34,420 nucleotides of DNA from Chara braunii (lineage: Eukaryota; Streptophyta; Charophyceae; Charales; Characeae), in NCBI GenBank assembly GCA_003427395.1, contig BFEA01000642.1, positions 495,906-530,325 of the forward strand, given 5' to 3'. Below, piece after piece: positions 22,101-31,154 of the stretch. Position numbers and translations under genes: made by a program. The notes under the pieces were generated by a model, which did not search any database, was not told the DNA's origin, and saw only the letters and a program-made list of their open reading frames with translations. Each line of letters opens with the position of its first letter. Position 1 is the stretch's first letter.

Positions 22101-22434
22101 TACCTTTGAGGAGTTAGAGGAAAGGAGGAAAGAGTTGGAGTGGGGGTTTCATGAGGAAGATGAGGGAGAGGAGGATGAAGGTTTAGCTTTAAGCTTGACA
22201 AATATTGACCAAGCTATGTATATGATCTCCGCTTATGAGATGGCGGAACCAGAAGCAATCAAAGCTCTGGCAGACAAGTTATATGATTACCCTGAAGGAG
22301 GAAAGTTGAAACTGGTTTACAAACCGCCATCCACACAAGAAGCAAGAATGCAGGGGCCGTATGCTCAAGCAAGCGGCCAACATTTTTTAGGGGTGAGCTC
22401 AAGCAAGGAAGCAAAAGGAGGTACAAGACAGTAG
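19147..22434 (+). pseudogene. gag-pro: gag (capsid, RG box, CCHC knuckle) and retropepsin of element A
   Basis: One continuous frame of about 3.3 kb, broken only by nonsense codons (19435 TAA, 19567 TGA, 20146 TAG, 20413 TAA, 21229 TGA, 21436 TAG). Order: a capsid-like region near 19250-19740 (FSFKGERVSHWLELLEQVF then helical segments); a basic coiled-coil-like stretch; a Gly/Arg/Gln-rich box near 20170-20500 with GRGNGQGGRGYGGRGNGG and GYNQ repeats; a CCHC zinc knuckle CTHCTIRGHIVKRC at 20539-20580 that fits CX2CX4HX4C exactly; an acidic coiled-coil linker; and a retropepsin with the catalytic motif DTGA at 21730-21741 and the C-terminal ILLGRSFL motif. The linker before the protease (around 21460-21600) resembles a conserved plant/fungal retroelement segment. 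Gag would coat and package the RNA and the protease would cleave the polyprotein. No frameshift is present. Codon 20413 lies in a GYNQ repeat, so CAA to TAA is the evident change. Confidence 0.85.
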
Positions 22435-22736
22435 ATAAGAAGAGTCACCCAGTTCCAGTTTTAGTAACACACGAGGAGGGTGTGTGCTATAAACAAGAGA
22501 GGAAACTGATAGGGCAGATGAAAGAGAGATGGGATGAGGAGAATTGCAGAATCAACGAAGATAATTTCAATGATGATCAGAGGGGAAGGTTAGATGTGGA
22601 TAGGGTAGGAATAATCCGAATCCATACAGTCCCTCATCAACCATGGAATGTCAGAGGAGCCAGATACCCAAACCCCGATTGCCGCACGACGCCTTTTGTT
22701 TACGCGCTTCTTTATGCGGTTGCAACGAAATTCTGA
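22422..22736 (+). pseudogene. Continuation of the element A polyprotein in a shifted frame, truncated
   Basis: After the gag-pro frame ends at 22434, another frame overlapping it reads YKTVDKKSHPVPVLVTHEEG and continues to TGA at 22734. This Lys/Pro-rich stretch looks like the tether between protease and RT in Ty3/gypsy polyproteins, but no RT motif follows. A single frameshift near 22420 plus loss of everything downstream explains the arrangement; alternatively the overlap is a genuine programmed frameshift. The last 20 or so residues look unrelated and may be read from the adjoining LTR-like DNA. Confidence 0.5.
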
Positions 22737-24613
22737 TTAATCGCCGCCTTTAATCGAGTGTGTAATTGTAATTTTGGATTGGCGCCATTGTAACTGTATC
22801 TTTCTTCTTGTGCTTCGTCTTTCTCGCCCCTCTTTTCTTTCTTTTGCTGCGTTTTTGGTAGCCACGGTCTGCATGATCGGACTGATGCGTGGAGAGCGGT
22901 TACGTCCCCCACGCCGCGTTCTGGCCATGCACGCGTAGGCAATCCCTCCCCCTTCTCTCCTTCTAAGTTTTTGTAATTCCGTGTTCCTCGCGCATGCATA
23001 CACGCTATAAATTTTGACCTGCGCGATTAGTTAGCTCTTAACCAGCTAAGCGGAAGCTCGGGGTTGCGCGGTCACAGAGGGTTGGCACACGAGCGAAGTA
23101 AGAGGTGAGTAGAGTAGGAGTCGAGCGACCCGACGAGCTGGTGCCAAACGTGAGGGGGTGAAGCGGGCCACGACGGACTGTGGGCGCGGGCGAACCTGAC
23201 GGGTGCGGGAGGACTAAGCGGGGTGACGGCTTCGCGGGTTGGTGCGCGACGACGGACTGTCCGCATCGGAGAGAGAGAGAGAGGAAGAGGGAGTTGAGGT
23301 TGATGGACGAGGATTTGTTGTTTCTTTTATCTTTTCTCTCTCCTGTCTCGTGTATATAAATTTTGATTTCGGCTCCGGGCGATTTGCCCGTTTCTGTTTT
23401 TCGGAATTTGGATTTGGTTTTTCGCTCACCCTTCTCCTCGCGATTTTCCATGTCGGATATGGTGTATGAATGTATGAATGAATGTCAGAGTTGGTTGCTT
23501 GTCTTTCTACCGGATCTTTCCCTTTGCCTTTGTTTACTGCCTTTGATGCACTCATGAGTAGGATATGAATTTCGTTAATCATGTTTTCGTTTTTGCTTAT
23601 CTTTTTGATTGAGGCGTTGTGGTTATTGCATCTTGCATGCTCGAAAATTACGGAGTGATTAGACAATCGAATATCTGACCCAGCGAACGCCGCGCGAGGA
23701 CGTGTGTAATCACGACCTGATCTGCGCCTTTACATGTGTCCTTGTGCGTCGATTCGTCAATTACAAGAGTACTGTTTGATTCAAATACGGCCATCCCGTG
23801 TGAACACGTGTAAGCGAGACTCGAGTTGCACAACTTGCACGTGCTCACACGAGGTGATTGCAATCGGCACACACCCGCCCTCAGCCATCTCGCAGCTCTG
23901 CGATGACATAATGACACACTCCGAGAGCTCAGAGTCGTTGTTGTACGACCTGGACGATTTCACCCCTTGGATAGAGGAAAGCCTCTGACGAAGATACCCT
24001 TGCCTAACAGAGAATCGATTGTGTCCTAGGGAGTTTCAGTGCGCCACCACTAGCGACCCCTGGTGCTCCGATTTCCCCACTCAGGAGCACACCCACTACT
24101 TCACCCACACCGGATTTGTCGTTATCTCCACCAGCTTCCCTCCCTTCCGTCTTCTTCTTCCGTATCACCGACTCAGAGTCGTCCCGTGGAAGGCCATAGC
24201 CCCATACTGGCCTAGCACGCCCTGCGGAAATTGCCGACGACGCAACGACCAGAGGACCCCGGAATTCCGGAGGCCTAACCCGAACGCGCGACGACCAGCG
24301 CCAGGTGGCAACTTTAGACGGCCTGACTCATTGGAACCTCACCCATCCCGAACGGACCTTCCCGCAAACCGCCGTCCTCGGAACCAATGACTCGCCCGAC
24401 CTTGAATGACCCACGCATGCCATTTGCCTTGTGACCAGAGGCGGTCCGCCCTCTCCGCCAAATTCCACTCGTGCCCCCAAAAATCTCTGTCACAGGAGAT
24501 CTCAGTTCTGACCTGGGACTCCACCCCCACTTCCCCAAAAATCCTTGGCACACCCCTTGTCGCACTTCCAGGCCCACACTCTACTCCGATCAGGAAATCA
24601 TGTTGGGCGTGAG
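22737..24613. other. LTR-like and unassigned sequence between elements A and B
   Basis: TATAAATTTTGA occurs at 23006-23017 and again at 23355-23366. TGGTGCCAAACGTGAGGGGG at 23139-23158 resembles a retroelement primer-binding site and lies 133 bases after the first TATA. A GAGAGA tract is at about 23270. The remainder up to 24613 probably includes the 5' LTR of element B, since a primer-binding site follows directly. Frames on both strands are short and unconserved, and I support no gene. Confidence 0.45.
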
Positions 24614-24627
24614 GTTGGTATCGGAGC
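24614..24627 (+). other. Primer-binding site of element B (initiator-tRNA-Met type)
   Basis: TTGGTATCGGAGCA differs by one base from TTGGTATCAGAGC, the plant initiator-tRNA-Met primer-binding site used by many copia and gypsy elements. It marks the boundary between the 5' LTR on its left and the internal region on its right, in agreement with gag remnants beginning a few hundred bases downstream. Confidence 0.6.
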
Positions 24628-24847
24628 ACGACACGTGGCCGGATTTTAGAATTAATAGCACGATAATTGAGCGACCTGGCTAACTGAGGGCGACCTCGAC
24701 CCCGGAACGCGCATAGACGCGACCCCGTCATCACCCGAAGTAGATCGGTTAATCAACGGGCAGCCAACAAGAACGTTAATCCGAATCCGTAGCAAAATGC
24801 TAATCAACAAAATCCTAATCAACCCGCCCCACGAGCACGGACTCCCA

Positions 24848-25960
24848 TGACGCCACCTGATCTCTATCTGTTTGACCCTGCACATCATCTTGCAGGAGCC
24901 TGGTTGGCCACGCTCCGAGCACAGTAGTATAACCATAACGAAGCTTAGGTAAACATTCCCGCTCGATAAGGAGGAGACACTCATCACTGGTTTAGTACCT
25001 ATGTATGGGTAGATCTTCCGACCTTCGAACTAGATTTTCTGAATCGATTTGATTATGTTCATCCAGAGCAAGCACTTTACATGATCAAAGACCGGGTGCA
25101 AAAACCTCTCGAGTCTATCGCAAAGTATCGAAACCGGTTCTACCGAATGTTTGTGAAAACAGAGCGAGGCGAGCAAGTCGGGAGAGATTTGTTTAGTGAT
25201 GGGCTTCGCAGTCGAACGAGAAGGGCGAAGCTGTGAAAACAGTTTTCCCCCATCAATCATACGATGCAACTGATCATGGCCGCTGCAGACGAGATGGAAC
25301 GAAAGTTCACGACGAACTTCCTGGAAGGAGAAGACTATCCTAAGGAAGGGGATTCGTCCGACCTCGCAAGGGCAAGAGCTGAGTTGGCCGCGTTGCAGAA
25401 CAAGTTCGAGAATACGGGATTTGTGTCTAGCCCGGTCACCTATGTGGAACAGATAGCCCCTAAACGACCTGCCCCGAGTGTAATCACGAATGTACCTGTT
25501 CCTGTGATGTCGACAACGGTAATGACGGCACCCCCGCCACCGATTGAGAACCCGGTAAGGACAAATGAGTCTACTGCTATTTTTGAGCTGACCAAAACGT
25601 TAATTAGCCTAATCCAGGAAAGCAAAAAGGAACAGCGATAACATAACGCTCGGTTAGAAGCCATGATGAGAAACATGTGGCCCATCGCGGTGCGTGCCCC
25701 TCCAATCCAACAAGGGCTAGCCCTGGCGCCTGCTCTCCGGGGAGCCGTGAACAATTTGAATGTTTGCTATGCATACCATCAACCAGGGCATCTAGCCTGT
25801 GATTGCCCCCACCAGCCCTCACAACAACGGGTCGGGGTCGCATCCATGGCAGCAGCCCCCATCGCAACAGCCCCCATCGCAAACGGACCTGGACGGGTAG
25901 TAGCCCTGATGGAAGAGATGGAAGGAGGGGGAAGTGCGTTAGCAACCACGAAAAAGGTTG
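24848..25960 (+). pseudogene. gag: gag of element B
   Basis: The first piece (ATG 24848, MTPPDLYLFDPAHHLAGAWL) is followed by stops and a frame change. From about 24985 a second frame reads HWFSTYVWVDLPTFELDFL, then a capsid-like helical stretch (YMIKDRVQKPLESIAKYRNR, RMFVKTERG). A TGA at 25234 and a TAA at 25639 interrupt it. The open part 25264-25641 continues with a coiled-coil-like ELAALQNKFEN and a Pro-rich linker. The zinc knuckle at 25765-25806 reads CYAYHQPGHLACDC: the second Cys of CX2CX4HX4C is Tyr, so metal binding should be lost. In the family Gag forms the particle and binds RNA through this knuckle. Translation becomes unrelated after about 25960. Confidence 0.75.
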
Positions 25961-26520
25961 CTGAGCTCATCCTGTTAGATCAGTATGTATCACTTGGTTA
26001 TCCTCGACTTGGAATGATTGGAACAATCAGACCGGCGCCGGAACAGAAAGAAGTGGGTCCTCCCGACTCCATCTTAAAAAATGTCATTCCAATTTTAAAA
26101 TTCTCCTTCTTACTTGAAAACTTTCCTTCAAAGAATGGGGTATCCCTTCTTATTTGAATTGCATGCTAGAGATGGAATGAAAGTCTGGATGAGTTCATTA
26201 AATATTTTAATAGAATTGTGATTCTAAGTAAAAATTTTCAGTCATAAATAGGTTAATCCAATTTAAATTAGAAGATATTTGTTGTAGTAGAATGAAAATT
26301 TAATTAAAACATATCATAAACTCGTCCAGACTTTCATTCCATCTTGAACAAATAGATGTAGTTGGAAGGGAAAACTCATATTTAGATGGGAACTTGTTAA
26401 ATAAAGCTGGAAATTTTTGAATTTGACGAACATTGGAATGATAATTTATAAATATGAAGTTTTTTTTTTTTTTTTAAATGTATTTTCAACTTTTATTTGT
26501 CGTGGGAATTTTTCTATTGA
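25961..26520. other. AT-rich insertion replacing the protease N-terminus of element B
   Basis: Base composition drops sharply in GC compared with the flanking gag and pol, especially 26070-26515, ending in a run of 16 T. Homology to Gag stops on the left and resumes on the right in the C-terminal half of the protease, so the DTGA-bearing part of the protease has been lost or displaced. An inverted-repeat element (26170-26344) lies inside. Confidence 0.6.
26170..26344. mobile_element. Small inverted-repeat (MITE-like) element
   Basis: The 26-bp left arm at 26170-26195 starts AGATGGAATGAAAGTCTGGA, and the right arm at 26319-26344 is its reverse complement with one mismatch. They enclose 123 bases of AT-rich DNA with no ORF. 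Size, terminal inverted repeats and AT-richness fit a non-autonomous DNA transposon. An outer, weaker inverted pair (CATTCCAAT near 26091 and ATTGGAATGA near 26431) may mean the element is larger or nested. The target duplication was not resolved by eye. Confidence 0.65.
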
Positions 26521-27651
26521 ATGACCAATGTCGCTTTCCGGTTAGGAAAGGTGCATGCGTTAGGAGACGTCGTGGTATTAGACGTGAATACCTACGACAT
26601 TCTTTTTGGCCTTCCCTCTCTTGTGGCGTTGCGAGCGAACTTGGATTTCGAGCGACGGTCAATCATCCTCCGAAATACGGGAGGAAAAACCTATGCTGTA
26701 CCTATGAGGCTGACCCTTCGTACTACCATCAACGAGGCCCCGCGAGTTTCTCCGATGTTAGCGGGAACGCTCCGTATGATCACTTGGGAAGACCCCGCAG
26801 ATGATGAGTTATCATCAAAGGATTTGGATAGCAATGACGAAAACGATCCGGAAATTATGAAACCAGAACGACAACACATTTATTACCCGCCGCCCAGAAC
26901 GATCGCAAGAACGATGCATCTGACTAGTCGGAATATCCAAAGGACCGAAGCGATGATTTTGGGTGAACCCCTCGTACAGATTTCGAGGATGGTTGACTCT
27001 TTGGAACCCCCTCAAACCCTGTACGAAGGAATCTCCTCTCTCCTCGCCCGATACAATGACAAAAAGCACTACTGAGATATCACACATCTCTCGAAGTCCC
27101 TATTGACACCCGCAAAAAAAATATGACTGCTACGCCTGGGGGCGGAGGCCAGTTCTTTGGAACCCCTTGGGCGTCTCGAGGCTGAATCAGATGAGCTCGG
27201 AGTAAGGATCGCAACTAAAACCGTACCATGGCAAAATATCTGCGATGGGATCACCCTGGAAGGACAAGTGGTCATCCGGGAGGAAGATGCCCAGATGATG
27301 GCCACGGTGTTCTCCTGGCAATCGGACCATTCGTTTATCTCTGCGCCACCACCCGGTGGGACAAAACAAGCACGCACAAAGCAGCTCGACGTATGGATCT
27401 GGGATCAGCTCTTCAAGTTACATGTTCCACAATACGTACCTAATGAGATTCATCGTTTGATTGCGGACATTCTGACGGAATATCAGGGAGCGATTGGCAT
27501 GACGGATACTGACATCGGCTTGTCGTTGGTCATCCAACATGAAATTCAGACGGGAAATCATTCCCCAATCCACTTCAAGCCCTACCGATACTCCCTTATA
27601 GAACCAAAAAAAACTCTCGAACGAATTCGAGAATTTGAAGCAAGCGGGTGA
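26521..27651 (+). pseudogene. pol: Protease C-terminus, linker and RT N-terminus of element B
   Basis: The first part reads FRLGKVHALGDVVVLDVNTY DILFG, the usual C-terminal strand of a retropepsin (residues after the space continue directly). The catalytic DTGA is not present upstream, where the AT-rich insertion lies. Stops at 27073 and 27124 interrupt the linker, but the frame is kept. The last part carries the entry to the RT domain: HEIQTGNHSPIHFKPYRYSL, like the conserved H-x-I-x-T-G-x-x-P-I of Ty3/gypsy RT. The frame ends at TGA 27649; the next recognisable segment, with GPW and FPVMLVPKKNG, contains another stop and leads to a frameshift into the palm domain. Confidence 0.75.
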
Positions 27652-28957
27652 ATCGAACCCGCCACCGGACCATGGTAATTTCCAGTCATGTTAGTACCGA
27701 AGAAGAATGGATAATCCGCATATGCATCGATTATCGCAAACTTAATGAAATCACGATTAAAGATGCATATCCCCTCCCCCGGATTGATGATTTGCTGGAT
27801 GCGATTAGGTGTGCTAAATACTTCAGTAAGTTTGATATTCGGCATAACTTCCACCATATTCTGGTTAAGGAGGAAGATTGGCCAAAGACGGCCTTCGTAT
27901 TGTTTGAAGGCACGTGGCAGTGGGTTCGATGTCCGATGGGAATTTGTAATGCGCCTGTCACGTTTCAGCGAGCGATGAACGTGACGTTCCAAAACTTCGT
28001 CAACAAGACACGGCTGACGCAGGGGATGATTAACTTCTCCGTGATCGTATACTGGACAATATTCTTGTCTACTCGAAGACCTATCACGGACATGCGGAAC
28101 ACATCGAGTGGACATTGGGAGCACTAAGAGACGCTGGAATCAAGATTGCACTCAAGAAGAGCGAATTTTTCCTCTCAGAAATTTCGTTCTTGGGCTACGT
28201 AGTGACACGTGGAGGACTGCGACCGGATTCCAGGACGGTTGCAGCTGTGAGAGAAGCCCCCGTTCCTACGTCGCTGACGCAGGTTCGAGCCTTTTTAGAC
28301 CTAGCATCGTACTACCGCCATTTTATTAAAGGGTTTGCGGCGATTGCTCAGCCTCTCACGAATCTGCTTCGCAAGAACCAGCCTCTGCAGTGAGACTCTG
28401 AGTGAGGACAAGCCTTTGATGCGCTTAAAAAGGCCCTGGTCACTGCACCTGTTTTGATCCGACCAAACCCTGCCAAGCAATTTATTCTTATAACGGACTG
28501 CCAACCGGAAGCGATCTCCGCCATTTTGGCACAGAAGGGGAACGATAGTCGCGAACACGTCATCGAGTACGCATCGCAAACGGTGCCAGACGAATGGAGG
28601 AATGACTCAGCACCCCAAGGCGAATGCTATGCAGTAGTCTGCGGAATCCAACACTTCCATCCGTATCTCTACGGATAAAAGTTCCGCCTCGTGACGGATC
28701 ATGAGCCTCTGCTGGCTTTAAAAACGCTCACTAATTACACGGGCATGATTGGACGTTGGGCGGTACGTCTACAGGAGTACGACTTCGACATCATCCAACG
28801 GAAGACAGAAAGACACGGCAACGTGGATAGACGGACACGTCTGCATCGGCCCGCTAAAGTACCTAAGGGCGAGGAAATCACTCCGTGGAAGGAGTCAGAA
28901 CCGACAAACGGGCCTAAGTACGGACAAGTGGCAGTTCTCCCACGTGGCAAGAGGTAG
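27648..28957 (+). pseudogene. pol: Reverse transcriptase palm/thumb and RNase H of element B
   Basis: The palm begins IRICIDYRKLN, then KDAYPLPRIDDLLDAI, FSKFDIRHNFHHI (catalytic-motif A Asp present) and PMGICNAPVTFQRAMN. A one-base frameshift just before 28055 separates this from the next frame, where the YxDD box reads LDN (GAC AAT, 28055-28060), so the second catalytic Asp is Asn. The thumb follows (GIKIALKKSEFFLSEISFLG, ASYYRHFIKGFA), then RNase H with TDCQPEA, GECYAVV and TDHEPLL, keeping three acidic residues. Stops lie at 28391, 28403 and 28676. The segment ends with LQEYDFDIIQRK, the usual RNase H-to-tether transition. RT copies element RNA and RNase H removes it; this copy can do neither. 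Confidence 0.9.
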
Positions 28958-29474
28958 CCTGATGGCAATGGGTGACGGAGGTAACCCCACTACCCCTCTT
29001 TCTCCCCTCCCCTCTTCATCTCTTCTTTCCCTGCCTGATAAATTTTGCTATTTTTGTGAAGCAATTTCTCGCGTATATTCGGTCTCCATGCGTCCTAACG
29101 GGAAAGGATATGCGGAATGGATAGACTGTCGACAGTGTGTCGCATGAGCCCATGGCTCGTGCATCCAATACCGAAATGACAGTAAACCGTGGCTGTGCCC
29201 CTTGTGTCGGGTTGACAAGATCCCGACCGAGGCTCGCTTTTTGGATGCCACATCAGAAGGGTTGGAGAAGACCCGAAAGTTTAGAAGGGCCGAAGTATGG
29301 ACCGATACCGCTCTGATTGCTACCTTAGTGGGTAACCCGCTCCAGGATTTCACCAAGGACGATCGGAGGAGGGCTAATGAAAGGGCTCAGGATTATCGAT
29401 GGGTAGAGGGTAGGTTAGAAAAACGAAAAACGAATGGCAGTGGGATTTGGATGGTTATACCGCTCCGTTCATGA
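28920..29474 (+). pseudogene. PHD-type C4HC3 zinc finger between RNase H and integrase
   Basis: After a frameshift near 28920 a frame carries a Ser/Pro linker, then Cys at 29046 and 29055 (CYFC), 23 residues, Cys at 29127 and 29136 (DCRQC), His at 29151 and Cys at 29160 (HGSC), 11 residues, and Cys at 29196 and 29205 (LCPLC). This is C4-H-C3 with the Trp two residues before the seventh ligand (WLC) that typifies PHD fingers. One TGA at 29145 lies between the second and third ligand pairs. PHD fingers usually bind histone H3 tails, so an integration-targeting or chromatin-reading role is plausible. A RING finger is less likely, because the ligand order and spacing fit PHD. Downstream is a charged linker (DDRRRANERAQDYRW) leading to the integrase zinc domain. 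Confidence 0.75.
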
Positions 29475-30100
29475 GGTATGACAGGGTGAAGACAGGACAC
29501 GAAGAAATGGCGGCCCATTTTGCCGTACGAATTACGGAATCGGCAATCGACAAAAATGAGTGGTACTGGTCCAACATTCGGGACGATGTGAAATTCATCG
29601 TCGCAAACTGTCAAGTCTGCGTTGCGGACAAGGCGCCGATCCAGCCGCCAAGATCGATAGTACCAACGGTTGTCGAGCGACCGTTTCAAAGGGTGAGTAT
29701 GTATACTACTAATATCGTGGTACCTCCTGGCCCTAATAGTTGTGAATATTCAGTCCTGCTGGTATTTGTCGACCATTTTTCGAAATGGATCGAGGCCTAT
29801 CCATGTCGCACGCGGCAAGCCGCCGAAGTCGCGCAGTATGTTAACTGTTTTCTCGGGATGCACCAGGATACGGAAGAAATCCTGACCGATAACGGGGCAG
29901 AATTCAGAGGGGAAGTATACACGGTGTCGCTGTGGGGAATACCACACCCCACATGTCACAATCCAATGGGCTGGTAGAAAACGCGAATAGGGTGATAAAG
30001 ACAGCACTGCGACGAAACATCGCGGCAACGGGACCCCAGGCCTTGGCCCGATATCATAGACCACATCTTGGCGGTCCGTCGCGGAACGCCCCACGAATCA
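29447..30100 (+). pseudogene. pol: Integrase (H2C2 and catalytic core) of element B
   Basis: The zinc-binding domain shows GHEEMAAHF and CQVC, followed by the KAPIQPPR linker typical of Ty3/gypsy integrases. The core has LLVFVDHFSKWIEAYPCR, then ILTDNGAEFRGE and, after a frameshift near 29950, MSQSNGLVENANR. Of the D-D-E triad the first Asp is replaced by Tyr (TAT 29702-29704, in a position normally reading MDxI); the second Asp (29888) and the Glu (29977) remain, but spacing between them is about 29 residues where about 35 is usual, so a few codons are lost. Integrase would join element DNA to the genome; this copy is inactive. Confidence 0.85.
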
Positions 30101-30679
30101 ACGGGCCTGAGGCCCTTCCAATTAAGGACCAATAGCGTCGCTTGCGTTTCGATACCGAGCCTCCCCGATGAATCGACGCTCAACCGCCGAACCACAAGGG
30201 CCACGGTTCGAGACAAGGCCAAGCGGCACTTGGAGCTAACGGAACGGTCCCCCCCCAGGCTAGCCCGAAAACGCCAGAAACTGACCGAGCTGACCCACGA
30301 CTGACAGGTGCGAAGCTACGAGGCTCGGAACGGGAACGCAGGTCCACGACCCTAGTACAAATTGGGGAACATTGTGCAAGTGAGGAAATGTGCTCGTCAG
30401 GGTAAGCTAGCGCCTCGATTCTACGGGCGATTCCGCGTGATTGAGCTCGGACCGAACATCGTGAACACCGTGCGGCTTGCGCCTGAGGTCACCGGCAGCC
30501 GATCGGCTCGTCCGATCATCCGCCACGTGTCCTACCTTCGTCCCCTTCCTTCTTCCGCATCTTTGCCTTCATCTAATTCCTCCTCCACTGCGGAAGAGGA
30601 CGACGACTGCTTATTGCCAGTCTCTCCGTCTCCTTCTCGTTCTCCTTTTGTTACTCCGTCCCCGTCACCATCGCCATGA
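30068..30679 (+). pseudogene. pol: C-terminal integrase/pol domain of element B
   Basis: The first part (RRGTPHESTGLRPFQLRTN) is the typical HxSTGxxPF segment after the integrase core. After a TGA at about 30302 the same frame resumes with GNIVQVRK, GKLAPRFYGRFRVIELG and RHVSYLRPLPSS, the SH3-like GPY/F-type module of Ty3/gypsy integrases (GRF here, where GPY/F is usual). A Ser/Pro/Glu-rich tail ends at TGA 30677. No chromodomain is visible after the module, consistent with the chromatin-reading function being supplied, if at all, by the PHD finger upstream. Confidence 0.75.
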
Positions 30680-31154
30680 GTTTTCTGGCAGAGCGAGCTC
30701 TCAGCGATTCTCTGCTGGTACCACGGTGCTACATCTCGGTGATCCGACAAGTTCATCATCCGCGGCTCAGCCTGGACCTTCGGCGACTTGCGCAGTTCTT
30801 CTGTAGTGGGGGAGTGTACGCAGCCGCTGAGTTTCGATTTGCAGGCAGTCCCTGAGCGATTGTTTTGGCGGAGGCGGTGGCAGTTCATCGGCGATCAACT
30901 TCTGGAATCAGCCACGTGTCTACGGTTGTCGCCTTCAGCGGCAACATCAGCACCATCAGCCCGCTGCGGCATACGACTATCAAGACGACCCTCCGGCTGT
31001 GGGCGCAGTAGTTGACGTCAGAGTGGAATCGTTGGCTCATGCCCCACGGGGATAATCTTTTCCCCACGGATGGCGTCAACCTCGATGGGATCTGAGTTTT
31101 CCAACACGAGCCGGCGGTGGTGCTCCCTGAACTCATTCCTTTCCAACGTCCTCA
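30680..31154. other. Spacer after pol, no gene
   Basis: Contains GTAGTGGGGGAGTGTACGC at about 30805, a G-rich tract of polypurine-tract type that could prime plus-strand synthesis and mark the start of a 3' LTR. No sequence to its right matches the region left of the element B primer-binding site, so the LTR cannot be confirmed. Confidence 0.4.

Larger units (their letters stand above)
15822..22736 (+). mobile_element. Element A: decayed Ty3/gypsy-like retrotransposon, gag and protease only
   Basis: From left to right: primer-binding-site-like sequence, an RG-rich leader ORF (16074), two paralogous modules (17006 and 18219), then a capsid/RG-box/CCHC/retropepsin frame (19147-22434) and a short continuation in another frame. 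RT, RNase H and integrase are absent; the homology ends by about 22700, where LTR-like DNA of another origin begins. The 5' LTR probably extends back to at least 13146. No partner LTR was found, so true ends are unknown. The modules carry nonsense changes but few or no frameshifts, unlike element B. Confidence 0.7.
24614..30679 (+). mobile_element. Element B: decayed Ty3/gypsy retrotransposon with a PHD finger in pol
   Basis: Internal region from the primer-binding site to the end of the pol C-terminal domain: Gag with a damaged CCHC knuckle, protease remnant, RT, RNase H, PHD-type finger, integrase and C-terminal domain, all on the plus strand. The order RT-RNase H-integrase is diagnostic of Ty3/gypsy as opposed to copia. 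At least five frameshifts and about ten stops break it, so it is inactive. A small inverted-repeat element sits between Gag and the protease remnant. No matching LTR pair is visible; the 3' LTR is missing, truncated or too diverged to see. Confidence 0.85.

Noticed and set aside
26478-26804. Alternative plus-strand frame overlapping the protease remnant
   Set aside because: The other frame (from 26521) matches retropepsin C-terminal motifs, so this one is a shadow.
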